From Hyperoodon ampullatus (taxonomy: Eukaryota; Chordata; Mammalia; Artiodactyla; Ziphiidae): DNA of 64,000 bases. This document shows positions 11,459 to 22,980 of this stretch, one piece after another. The DNA is taken from positions 61,011,582 to 61,075,581 of the forward strand of contig OX457068.1 of NCBI GenBank assembly GCA_949752795.1, in the 5' to 3' direction. Positions within the stretch are counted from its first letter, which is position 1. Each line of letters starts with the position of its first letter. Made by a program: the position numbers and the translations under genes. Under the pieces are notes generated by a model that saw only the letters and a list, made by a program, of their open reading frames with translations, had not been told where the DNA came from and ran no database searches.

Positions 11459-14190
11459 TTTTTTTTCTTTTTTAAACGTTTTATTTCTGACTGACCTCTC
11501 CACCATTCCTGTGGAACTCACGATGTGGCTGAGAACCAGAGCAAGGCCCCATTTCTGCTGGAGCTCCAATAGCCAGAAGGTGCCCCTGCCTAACCGGGCA
11601 TTTCCCCCAAAAATGTACTGTTTTAGGTTCACAGCCTCCTTCCTTCACCTCCCCTTCCTCCTGCTGTAATGGGAGACACCCCCAGCTCCAGCCAGGTCAG
11701 TAGTGAGACTGCTGCTGCCCAAGATACCCAAAAGTCTGAGTTTTCCTTAACAACTGATGGTGGAGGTGCCCGTCCAAGAAGGGCAAGGAAATGGCCCTCG
11801 CCCGGGCCCCTCGAGTTTGAATAAAATGATAAAGGCGGCCAGGCTGCTGGCAGCTCTTCAGGTGATAATTATTCCCTCAGGAGAGGAAGGCCAGGCAGCA
11901 TGCACAGTGTGCGGCTTACTTCTGAGGTTAATTGTGGACCCAGAGAAACAACAGCAGGATGTGAAGGAAGAAATGTGTTGTAACAGACTCACCGTACACT
12001 GCAAATCCCAACAGGAGGCGAGGCAGAAAATGGCTTCAAGCCAAACTACCTCCCTCGACACCGCCAACGCAGGTCCCTCACGTGGGATGGAGGTGGGCCA
12101 AGTTCATCAGGTCCAGGTCCCGCCCAACACAGAGTGGTCTTCACTGCTGGCCTGGGCCCGGGTCCCCTGCCACTCAGAACCCAGCCGACAATGACGGGCA
12201 TGGACACGTGTTTTTATCCCCGACAAAACCTCGCACTTAAACGGACTCTGGGAAGACGGCAGCAGGCAACTTCACACCAGGTCCTGAGACTCAGAAAAAC
12301 TCCAGCATCAGCTGTGGTCACCAGATCCCCTCAGTCCTGGGAGGGCAAAGCACACTTTCCCCAGGTCCCCAAAAGTTCTGAAGTTATCACGACAAATGTT
12401 ATAAAAGAGAACAGAGTGGGAAACACGCTGCGCATCTGCAGTGGGCACCACAGCACCCTCTTTGGCGGGCGTCTGCCAACGTCATTGGCAACCAGCACAC
12501 CTGTCGCCACCCTGCGGGGTCGGGGATCTGTCGGGAGCCCTGGCCACAACCGTCGGCCAGACAGGAGGTTTCCTTTGTCCCTGACCTCACTTTCCAGCAA
12601 AGTTCAGACTCTGTTACAACTGTGCTCTGAACCTAAAAAGGAGCAGGTTAGTCAGGAGTCACAGGAAATTTACTCTCTGGGAAACAATCTTGCCAACGCC
12701 ATGAAGAAATCCTGATGAATTTCAAAGGGAAGCCCTGATTAGAGGGGCCCCGAGGGCATGATGAAGAAGGGTCAGACTCATTTCTGTTACAGAACCATCA
12801 AGAAAGCAAATTCGGTGCTGCCGGCTTCGGCTCCCATAGGTCGGCACGGCTGCATTTCCACCTGTTCCTGCCTACATCCTGCAGAGCTTCAGCGGGAAGT
12901 TCTCTGTGATGAGGTGCTCAGGGTGAAGCAGCACAACGATGTTAACCTCGAACTCCACTTTGAAGTTGGTGGTCTCCAGTGTCGGGCAGGTGAAGAGCTG
13001 GGGGAAGACCTTGTATATGGGGACAGAGAGGCCCCAACACATGTCCCCATTGGCGATCTAAATGTTCTGAATCTCTGTGGCATCGCGGGTGTACCCTTCT
13101 GCACAGCCGCAGGTCTCCACGCACACCAGCTGCAGCTCGATGCTTTTGATGGTGGCCTCCGAGCTCTCCAGCACCAGCTCTCCCGTTAGTGGGTGTGTGA
13201 TAACACAGTTGGTCGAGTTGAGATGTCCTCTGATGAGAAATTTGGGGAGCAAGGTTCTCACTTTGACATTCTGTAAGTTTTCAGGTGTGACAGTGAAATC
13301 CACGGGACTCAGAGTCAGTTTCCCCTTCTGAGGAGCAGAGTGAACGATGAATTCACGGGTCTTGGTCAAGTCCTTGGCCAGCAGGGACCGCCTCATGTCA
13401 CAGCGCAGGGTATACTTAGTGAGGACCCAATGAGGTAACGTGTGATAAGCCAAGGCCTGGCACACAGCAGCTCTGGGTAAAATGGGCAGCTATTTTATAG
13501 TAAGGATGAGAAAACACAGGTAGCAGGTGCAAACACAGTTGCAAACACCTGGATGGCATCTAGACTTCACAGGCCAAGCTGGGAGATGTGGGTCAGCCCC
13601 CAACTTACTCTCACTCGCTGGGTTCTCTGCATGGGCCGCACTGCGCTGGGTGCTGGGGCAAGGGCAGAGCTGTGCCCCAGGTGGGGAAGAGAAGCGATGC
13701 TAGTGACAGTGCTCAGAGTCCTGGAGCTCAGGCCTCCAGGGCCTCTCAAAATGAGCTCTTCATATCTTAACCTGAATGTTGACAAACACACCATGGTAAG
13801 TCTCATACAGAACTCTTACCCTTCACGTGCAGAGGAAATTCAAAAGGAATTTCTGTTTTGCCACTGGGAAATATTCCTGGTTTCACCATTTCGATGGTAC
13901 TGTTGATAATCTGGATGGGCTTAACAGAATTATAGAATGCCTCGAACACACCCACACTCTTGGCACTGAGTTGGAGGTTCACGGTTCCTTCCACTGTCAA
14001 GGAGACTCCCTGGTGCTGGACTAAATCCTTCCCAGATACGACCACCACCCCGGAGAGCATTTCCCTGGTGTGATAAACCTTGTTCGCTCTTTTAACCTTA
14101 ATGTCCAGGGCAGTCCCCATCTCGAATACTCCACTTCGGGAAACAACTCCGGCCACACGTGACCCAAGGGAAAGGAGGACACCCCCTAGC
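11459..14190 (-). pseudogene. VPS26C: VPS26C (DSCR3) processed pseudogene, with a retained intron
   Basis: VPS26C is an arrestin-fold subunit of the Retriever endosomal recycling complex. Reading minus, the reading frame starts at the ATG at 14118-14120 (protein begins MGTALDIKVKRANKVYH) and ends at a TAG at 12872-12874 after FPLKLCRM. That span, less a 357-bp intron-like insert, is 892 nt; as I recall the family, the human protein is about 297 residues, which needs 894 nt. Two lesions are visible: a 2-nt deletion near 13811-13820, just after FPLHVKG, and a CAG-to-TAG stop at 13058-13060 after EIQNI. Retrotransposition marks are clear: about 1.4 kb of 3'UTR, a poly(A) signal (TTTATT on the plus strand at 11480-11485), an A-tail (T run 11457-11473) and a 9-bp TSD. 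It is not expected to make a full-length protein. The precise source transcript is inferred. Confidence 0.93.
13415..13771 (-). other. Retained intron inside the VPS26C retrocopy
   Basis: The coding sequence is interrupted exactly between VFVNIQ and YTLRCD. On the minus strand the insert begins CAG|GTTAAG (donor, 13766-13771) and ends CACTAAG|TATACC (acceptor, 13415). It is 357 bp long and has no A-tail or duplication of its own. Next to the acceptor (about 13420-13495) it holds a MIR-like stretch, as introns often do. It looks like an intron carried over from an incompletely spliced RNA rather than a later insertion. Confidence 0.75.
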
Positions 14191-14199
14191 TGCTATCTT
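14191..14199. repeat. TSD of the VPS26C retrocopy, right copy
   Basis: TGCTATCTT, identical to 11450-11458. About 70 nt of 5'UTR separate it from the old start codon at 14120, so the retrocopy is close to full length. Confidence 0.85.
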
Positions 14200-14466
14200 G
14201 TTCTCCACTTTTATCACACAGTTTGTTTGCCAGATTACTGAAGGGGAAGCTAAGGAAGAGATCTGGTCATCTGTTAATTATGTATTCTTCATTTCTACTT
14301 CTTTAATCTATGGAAAGAACCAACAGGTTAGGCAAGATATTGTTTGATAAAAAGATTTGAAAAGAGAGAGGGGGAAGATGGCAGAAGAGTAAGACGCGGA
14401 GATCACCTTCCTCCCCACAGATACATCAGAAATACATCTACACGTGGAACAACTCCTACAGAACAC

Positions 14467-14769
14467 CTACTGAACACGGGAAGAAGACCTCAGACCTCCC
14501 AAAAGGCAAGAAACTCCCCCACGTACCTGGGTAGGGCAAAAGAAAAAAGAATAAACAGAGACAAAGGAATAGGGATGGGACCTGCACCAGTGGGAGGGAG
14601 CCATGAAGGAGGAAAGGTTTCCACACACTAGAAGCCCCTTCACGGGCAGAGACTGTGGGTGGTGGAGGCGGGGGAGCTTCAGAGCTGCAGAGGAGAGTGC
14701 AGCAACAGGGTTGCAGAGGGCAAAGCGGAGAGATTCCCGCACAGAGGATTGGTGCCGACCAGCACGCAC
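14467..14769 (-). other. Antisense 100-codon frame in the L1-A 5'UTR
   Basis: An open frame of 100 codons runs opposite to the L1, about 100-400 nt from its 5' end. Its C-terminal half (containing SHWCRSHPYSFVSVYSFFFC and then GGLRSS) matches the antisense frame of L1-B at 27620-27919 and that of L1-C at 45247-45545. Position and orientation recall the antisense ORF0 known from primate L1. Coding is not proven: this GC-rich region is open in several frames. Confidence 0.3.
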
Positions 14770-16344
14770 CAGCCCGAGAGGCTTGTCTGCTCACCCGCAA
14801 GGGCGGGCGGGGCTGGGAGCTGAGGCTCGGGCTTTGGTCGGAGCGCAGGGAGAGGACGGGCAGCGTGAACACAGACTCAAGGGGTTAGTGCACCATGGCT
14901 AACCGGGAGGGAGTCCGGGAAAAAGTCTGGACCTGTCGAAGACGCAAGAAACTTTTTCTCCCCTATTTGTTTCCTGGTGCGCGAGGAGAGGGGATTAAGA
15001 GCGCTGCTTAAAGGAGCTCCAGAGACGGGTGCGAGCCGCGGCTAACAGTGCGGACCCCAGAGACGGGCATGAGATGCAAAGGCTGCTGCTGCCACCACCA
15101 AGAACCCTGTGTGCAAGCACAGGTCACCCTCCACACCCCGCTTCCGGGGAGCCTGTGCAGGCCGCCAGTGCCAGGGTTCCGGGATCCAGGGACAACTTCC
15201 CTGGGAGAACGCATGGCACACTGCAGGCTGGTGCAATGTCATGCTGGCCTCTGCCACGCAGGCACACCCCACAGTCCGTACCCCTTCGTCCCCCCGGCCT
15301 GAGTGAGCCAGAGCCCCCGAATCAGTGGCTCCTTTAACCCCGTCCTTTCTGAGCGAAGAACAAACCTATATGCAGAGGCGGGGCCAAATGCAAAGCTGAA
15401 CCCCGGGAGCTGTGCGAACAAAGAAGAGAAAGGGAAATCTCTCCCAGCAGCCTCAGGAGCAGCGGATTAAATCTCCACAATCAACTTGATGTACCCTGCA
15501 TCTGTGGAATACCTGAATAGACAACAAATCATCCCAAATTGAGGATGTGGACTTTGAGAGCAAGATTTATTATTTTTTCCCCTTTTCCTCTTTTTGTGAG
15601 TGTGTATGTGTATACTCTGTGTGAGATTTTGTCTGTATAGCTTTGCTTCCACAATTTGTCCTAGGGTTCTATCCATCCGTTTTTTCTTTGTTTGTTTGTC
15701 TTTTGTTTTTATTTTACTTTAAAAAAAATTGTTTTCTTATTATTATTTTATTATTTTAATAACTTTATTTATTTTACCTTACTTTATTTTATTTCATTTT
15801 ATCCTTTTTATTTCTTCCTCTCTACTTTTTCTCCCTTTTATTCTGAGCCATGTGGATGAAAGTCTCATCGTGTGGCACACAGGAGTCAGTGCTGTGCCTC
15901 TGAGGTGGGAGAGCCAACTTCAGAACACTGGCTCACAAGAGACCTCCCAGCTCCATGTAATATCAAATGGCGAAAATCGCCCAGAGATCTCCATCTCAAC
16001 ACCAACACCCAGCTTCATTCAACGACCAGCAGGCTACATTAATGGATGCCTTAAGCCAAACAACTAGCAAGACAGGAACACAACCCCACCCATTAGCAGA
16101 GAGGCTGCCTAAAATCATAATAAGCCCACAGACACCCCAAAACACACCACCAGATGTGGACCTGCCAACCAGAAAGACAAGATCCAGCCTCATCCACCAG
16201 AACACAGGCACTAGTCCCCTCCACCAGGAAGTCTACACAACCAACTGACCAACGTTAGCCACTCGGGACAGACACCAAAAACAATGGGAACTATGAACCT
16301 GCAGCCTGCAAAAAGGAGACCCCAAACACAGTAAGATAAGCAAA

Positions 16345-17239
16345 ATGAGAAGGCAAAAAAAAAAAAAAAAACCCCAGCAGATGAAGGAGCAAGATAAAAA
16401 CACACCAGACCTAACAAATGAAGAGGAAATAGGCAGTCTACCTGAAAAAGAATTCAAAATAATGATAGTAAAGATGATCCAAAATCTTGGAAACAGAACA
16501 GAGAAAATGCAAGAAACATTTAACAAGGACCTAGGAGAAATAAAGATGAATCAAGCAATGATAAACAACACAATAAATGAAATGAAAAATACTCTAGAAG
16601 ATATCAATAGCAGAATAAATGAGGCAGAAGAACGGATAAGTGACCTGGAAGATAAAATAGTGGAAATAACTACTGCAGAGCAGAATAAAGAAAAAAGAAT
16701 GGAAAGAACTGAGGACAGTCTCAGAGACCTCTGGGACAACATTAAACACACCAACATTTGAATTATAGGGGTTCCAGAAGAAGACCAAAAGAAAGGGACA
16801 AAGAAAATATTTGAAAAGATTATAGTTGAAAACTTCCTTAATATGGGAAAGGAAATAGTTAATCACATCCAGGAAGCACAGAGAGTCCCATAAAGGATAA
16901 ATCCAAAGAGAAACATGCCAAGACACATATTAACTGGCAAAAATTAAAGACAAAGGAAACATATGAAAAACAGCAAGGGAAAAACAACAAATAACACACA
17001 AGCGAATCCCCATAAGGTTAACAGCTGATCTTTCAGCAGAAACTCTGCAAGCCAGCAGGGAGTGGCAGGACATATTTAAAGTGATGAAGGAGAAAAACCT
17101 ACAACCAAGATTACTCTACCCAGCAAGGATCACATTCTGATTTGATGGAGAAATTAAAACCTTCACAAACAAGCAAAAGCTGAGAGAGTTCAGCACCACA
17201 AAACCAGCTTTACAACAAATGCTAAAGGATCTTCTCTAG
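16345..17239 (+). pseudogene. L1-A ORF1 remnant (RNA-binding ORF1p)
   Basis: ORF1p is the trimeric coiled-coil RNA chaperone of L1. The frame starts MRRQKKKKKPQQMKEQDKN and shows the heptad-rich coiled coil up to residue 138. There an in-frame TGA, matching CGA (Arg) in L1-B, ends it at 16761 after KHTNI. Beyond the stop the RNA-recognition and C-terminal domains continue (IIGVPEEDQKK-like, TADLSAETLQA-like) with further stops and indels to a TAG at 17237-17239. An A-run near 16357 has lengthened the N-terminal lysine stretch relative to L1-B. Confidence 0.9.
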
Positions 17240-17297
17240 GCAAGAAACACAAGACAAGGAAAAGACCTGCAATAACAAACCAAAAACAATTAAGAAA

Positions 17298-20200
17298 ATG
17301 GGAATAGGAACATACATCTGATAATTACCTTAAATGTAAATGGATTAAATGTTCCAACCAAAAGACACAGACTGGCTGAATGGATAAAAAAATAAGACCC
17401 ACATATATGCTGTCTACAAGAGACCCACTTCACACCTAGAGACACATACAGACTGAAAGTGAGGGGATGGAAAAAGATATTCCATGCTAATGGAAACCAA
17501 AATAAAGCTGGAGTAACAATTCTCATATCAGACAAAGTACACTTTAAAATAAAGACTATTCGAAGAGACAAAGAAGGACACTACATAATGATCAAGGGAT
17601 TGATCCAAGAAGATATAACAATTGTAAATATTTATGCACCCAATATAGGAGCACCTCAATATATAAAGCAAATACCAACAGCCATAAAAGGAGAAATTGA
17701 CAGTAACACATTCATAGTAGGGGACTTTAACACCCCACTTTCACTAATGGACAGATCTCCAAAATGAAAATAAATAAGGAAACACAAGCTTTAAATGATA
17801 CATTAAACAAGATGGACTTAATTGATATTTATAGGACATTCCATCCAAAAAAAAACAGAATACACATTATTCTCAAGTGCTCATGGAACATTCTCCAGGA
17901 TAGATCATATCTTGGGTCACAAATCAAGCCTTGGTAAATTTAAGAAAATTGAAATTGTATCAGGTATCTTTTCTGACCACAATGCTAGGAGACTAGATAT
18001 CAATTACAGGAAAAGATCTGTAAAACATACAAACACAAGGAGGCTAAACAATACACTACTTAATAACGAAGTGAACAATGAAGGAATCGAAGAGAAAATC
18101 AAAAAATACCTAGAAACAAATGACAATGGAGACACGACAACCCCAAACCTATGGGATGCAGCCAAAGCAGTTCTAAGAGAGAAGTTATAGCAATACAATC
18201 CTACCTTAAGAAACAGGAAACATCTCAAATAAACAACCTAACCTTGCACCTAAAGCAATTAGAGAAAGAAGAACAAAAAAACCCCAAAGTTAGCAGAAGG
18301 AAAGAAATCATAAAGATCACATCAGAAATAAATGAAAAAGAAATGAAGGAAACGGTAGCAATGATCAATAAAACTAAAAGCTGGTTCCTTGAGAAGATAA
18401 ACAAAATTGATAAACCATTAGCCAGACTCATCAAGAAAAAAAGAGAGAAAACTCAAATCAATAGAATTAGAAATGAAAAAGGAGAAGTAACAACTGACAC
18501 TGCAGAAATACAAAAGATCATGAGAGATTACTACAAGCAGCTCTATGACAATAAAAAAAATTCTTATAGATGCACAACTGTCAAGACTGCATCAGGAAGA
18601 AATAGAAAATAAGAACACACCAATCACAAGCATTGAAATTGAAACTGTGCTTAAAAATGTACAAAAAACAGAAGCCCAGGACCAGATGACTTCACAGGCG
18701 AATTCTTTCAAACATTCAGAGAACTAACACCTATCCTTCTCAAACTCTTCCAAAATATAGCAGAGGGAGGAACACTCCCAAACTCATTCTACGAGGTCAC
18801 CATCACCCTGATACCAAAACCAGATAAGGATGTCACAAAGAAAGAAAACTACAGGCCAATATCACTGACGAACATAGATGCAAAAATCCTCAACAAAATA
18901 CTAGCAAACAGAATCCAACAGCACATTAAAAGGATCATACACCATCACCAACTGGGGTTTATTCCAGGAATGCAACGATTCTTCAATATATGCAAATCAA
19001 TCAATGTGATACACCATATTAACAAACTGAAGGAGAAAAATCATATGATCATCTCAATAGATGCAGAGAAAGCCTTCAGCAAAATTCAACACCCATTTAT
19101 GATAAACACCTTGCAGAGTGTAGGCATAGAGGGAACTATCCTCAACATAATAAAGGCCATATATGACAAGCCCACAGCCAACATTGTCCTCAATGGTGAA
19201 AAACTGACACCATTTCCACTAAGATCAGGAACAAGACAAGGCTGCCCACTCTCACCACTCTTATTCAAAATAGTTTTGGAAGTTTTAGCCACAACAATCA
19301 GAGAAGAAAAGGAAATAAAAGGAATCCAAATCATAAAAGAAGAAGTAAAGCTTTCACTGTTTGCGGATGACATGATACTATACACAGAGAATGCTAAATA
19401 TGATGCCAGAAAACTACTAGAGCTAATCAATGAATTTGGTAAAGTAGCAGGATACAAAATTAATGCAAAGAAATCTCTGGCATTCCTATACACTAACGAT
19501 GAAAAATCTGAAAGTGAAATTAAGAAAACACTCCCATTTACCATTGCAACAAAAAGAATAAAATATCTAGGAATAAACCTACCTAAGGAGACAAAAGACC
19601 TGTATGCAGAAAATTATAAGACACTGATGAAAGAAATTAAAGATGATACAAATAGATCAAGAGATAATAACATATTCCTGGATTGGAAGAATCAACATTG
19701 TGAAAATGACTCTATTACCCAAAGCAATCTACAGATTCAATGCAATCCCTATCAAACTACCACTGGCATTTTTCACAGAACTAGAACAAAAAATGCCAAA
19801 CTGTTTGGAGAAACAAAAGACCCCGAATAGCCAAAGCAATCTTGAGAACAAAAAAAGGAGCTGGAGGAATCAGGCTCCCTGACTTCAGACTATATTACAA
19901 AGCTACAGTAATCAAGACAGTATGGTACTGGCACAAAAACAGAAAGATAGATCAATGGAACAGGATAGAAAGCCCAGAGATAAACCCACACACATATGAT
20001 CACCTTATCTTTGATAAAGGAGGCAGGAATGTACAGTGGAGAAAGGACAGCCTCTTCAATAAGTGGTGCTGGGAAAACTGGACAGGGACATGTGAAAGTA
20101 CGAGATTAGATCACTCCCTAACGCCATACACAAAAATAAGCTCAAAATGGATTAAAGACCTAAATGTAAGGCCAGAAACTCTCAAACTCTTAGAGGAAAA

Positions 20201-21081
20201 CATAGGCAGAACACTCTATGACATAAATCACAGCAAGATCCTTTTGGACCCACCTCCTAGAGAAATGGAATAAAAACAAAAATAAACAAATGGGACCTAA
20301 TGAAAATTCAAAGCTTTTGCACAGCAAAGGAAACCATAAACAAGACCAAAAGACAACCCTCAGAATGGGAGAAAATATTTGCAAGTGAAACAACTGACAA
20401 AGCATTAATCTCCAAAATTACAAGCAGCTCATGCAGCTCAATAACAAGAAAATAAACAACCCAATCCAAAAATGGACAGAAGACCTAAATAGACATTTCT
20501 CCAAAGAAGATATACAGACTGCCAACAAACACATGAAAGAATGCTCAACATCATTAATCATTAGAGAAATGCAAATCAAAACTACAATGAGATATCATAT
20601 CACACCAGTCAGAATGGCCATCATTAAAAAATCTAGAAACAATAAATGTTGGAGAGGGTGTGGAGAAAAGGGAACCCTCTTGCACTGCTGGTGGGAATGT
20701 GAATTGGTACAGCCACTATGGAGAACAGTATGTAGGTTCCTTAGAAAACTACAAATAGAACTACCATATGACCCAGCAATCCCACTACTAGGCATATACC
20801 CTGAGAAAACCATAATTCAAAAAGAGACATGTACCAAAATATTCATTTCAGCTCTCTTTACTATAACCAGGAGATGGAAACAACCTAAATGTCCATCATC
20901 GGATGAATGGATAAAGAATATGTGACACATATATACAATGGAATATTACTCAGCCATAAAAAGAAACGAAATTGAGCTATTTGTAATGAGGTGGATGGAC
21001 GTAGAGTCTGTCATACAGAATGAAGTTAGTCAGAAAGAGCAAGACAAATCCCGTATGCTAACACGTATATATGGAATTTAA
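17298..21081 (+). pseudogene. L1-A ORF2 remnant (endonuclease and reverse transcriptase)
   Basis: The start codon at 17298 is followed within about eight codons by TGA, so even the endonuclease start is broken. Recognisable blocks in order are: endonuclease (GDFNTPLS near 17720; SRIDHILGH near 17890-17925), linker, and reverse transcriptase in one 286-codon piece (18970-19830). That piece holds [21 protein letters not shown] and the catalytic LFADDMILY at about 19360. The C-terminal Cys-rich segment follows ([19 protein letters not shown], within 20431-20925). Frame changes and stops separate the blocks. It ends at TAA 21079-21081. Confidence 0.92.
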
Positions 21082-21469
21082 GAAAAAAAAAAATGTCCTG
21101 AAGAACCTAGGGGTAAGACAGGAATAAAGACACAGACCTACTAGAGAATGGACTTGAGGATATGGGGAGGGGGAAGGGTAATCTGGGACAATGTGAGAGA
21201 GTGGCATGGACATATATACACTACCAAACGTAAAGTAGGTAGCTAGTGGGAAGCAGCTGCATAGCACAGGGAGATCAGCTCAGTGCTTTGTGACCACCTA
21301 GAGGTGTGAGATATGGAGGGTTGGGAGGGAGGGAGACGTAAGAGGGAAGAGATATGGGAACATATGTATATGTATGACTGATTCACTTTGTTATGAAGCA
21401 GAAACTACCACACCATTGTAAAGCAATTATACTCCAATTAAGATGTAAAAAAAAAAAAAGATTTGAAAA

Positions 21470-22780
21470 TTATGCTAGGGCCGGAAATAAGTAGAGCATG
21501 TGGGTGCCTGATTTAAAAGTGAGTTACAATGTAGCTTCCTAAATTAACAAGAAAAGAGATTTTCTGCTGAGGACGGCTTCCTGCAAATAATTGCTTACAA
21601 CCGCCCCCGCCCCCCAGCCCCCTGTCAGACATCATTTCATTTCTATGAGATTAGGGACAAAGGTCCACCTTCTGTAACTTCATGTTGAGAAAGGGCATTG
21701 AGGTCTTAGAGTGAGCAATATTGACATGGGTTTGAAGCATCTCTCTGCTGACAGCTTTAATTGCTCATTTACAAATAAGGGCAGAACAAGCTACAATTAT
21801 TTTGATGCCCACAAATATGTAGATTATTATGAGCAATAGTGTTAATCCCATTCTCTTAAGGCCAGTTCTTGGAATTCTGCTAGCCATATATTCAGTGCAG
21901 CTCAAGATGGCACAGCTTATGTCATGGTTGCAGTCTGGTCATCATGCAGTTCGTTTTCCCCTCTGGTGCCCATTATAGTATCCATAAAATACTGAGAAAT
22001 GTGCATCAGATACTGAATCTGTGACTTTATTTTCTTAATCATTAACTGCTTGAACCTGCTATTTTGGGACACCTGGGAGACTTCAGCTTTTCTACAAACA
22101 AGATGCAGAGGACCTGGAGGAACATTTGTATTTGGTGGAGGGGGGGTGGTGGCAGAGAGTTCTATTCAGTTCCACCTCAACAGAGATCTCTGAGAAAACA
22201 GAGCAACCCAGAGACTGAAAATGCTTTAAAGGGATAAAATGATAGCTATTCAACGTTATATTGTTATAATTATTATTTCTATTGATAATAATGATAGTGG
22301 GGCTTAGGCTTAGGACCAATAAATTTGTGAGATAAAATTTCTTTTTACTCCTCCTTTTCCTTTCTTTAATGATGCTCCTAGAAGCTTTGGGGAGATTAAT
22401 TCATGTACTTCCTGTTGAGGAAGCCCAACGAGCTAGACATCCTGTCCCTTCCCAATGGCATGTTTCCAGTGAAACTTACTAGGCTTTTCTGTTCCCATTG
22501 CACTTCTTCATAGCCTACCAATCTTGAGTTCCATTCTGAGAAGTTCTTCTCTCTCAATATTGGCAAAGCCTATTCAACCTAAACAAAGTATGTTTCCTTC
22601 CTAAATAGCCCATGTGTGAAAAGAATGGGTCTGGAATACTGCAGAGAAACAAACATGCTGCCATCACACCTATCCATATTCTAACTGTCACATGAGATGA
22701 AGGAAGAGGTTCACCACCTCTGTGGAGTCCCCACCACTGGAGTGTTTTCATACATACCTGAAACCTTACCTCGCTTATCG
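21470..22780. other. Unique sequence, no gene recognised
   Basis: Holds a short C-rich stretch (21601-21620) and an ATAATTATTATT-type stretch near 22262-22292. No coding or RNA gene signal is seen. Confidence 0.5.
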
Positions 22781-22784
22781 TCTC

Positions 22785-22980
22785 TGAGGATCCACTTTGT
22801 GTTGGACACTTTTTTAAACACTTCATAAGATCATCTTTGATTTTCAAACACACACACTCAAGTGAAGAGATGAGATGAACGAGGCTAGAGAAGGTTAAGT
22901 CTCTTGGCCAACTTCAAAACCAACAGAAGAACAGGGAATCAGCCCCAGCTGAGTCTGATTCCAAAGCACAAACTTGTGTT
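22785..22980 (-). repeat. MIR SINE
   Basis: Includes 'tgtgttggacactttttt', 'gaagagatgagatgaacgag' and 'aaggttaagtctcttggcca', the reverse order of the MIR core. Moderately diverged. Confidence 0.6.

Larger units (their letters stand above)
14364..21454 (+). mobile_element. Full-length L1 (L1-A), decayed, with perfect TSD
   Basis: A complete LINE-1 with a 5'UTR starting at a GGGGAAGATGGCAGAAGAG-like head, then ORF1, ORF2, a G-rich 3'UTR and an A-tail. A perfect 15-bp duplication AAAAAGATTTGAAAA lies at 14349-14363 and 21455-21469. Both ORFs contain several stops and frameshifts, so it cannot move on its own. It has a single copy of the ~75-bp 5'UTR unit (about 15521-15595), an unexpanded pyrimidine stretch (about 15770-15840) and the long 3' end. 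These are presumably the older states compared with L1-B and L1-C. It landed only 150 bp from the 5' end of the VPS26C retrocopy. Confidence 0.95.

Noticed and set aside
12134..12715. A 193-codon frame on the plus strand
   Set aside because: It lies antisense in the 3'UTR of the VPS26C retrocopy and shows no family resemblance.
12872..14120. VPS26C as a functional gene
   Set aside because: It has an A-tail and TSD, a 2-nt frameshift near 13815 and a premature stop at 13058, so it is a retrocopy.
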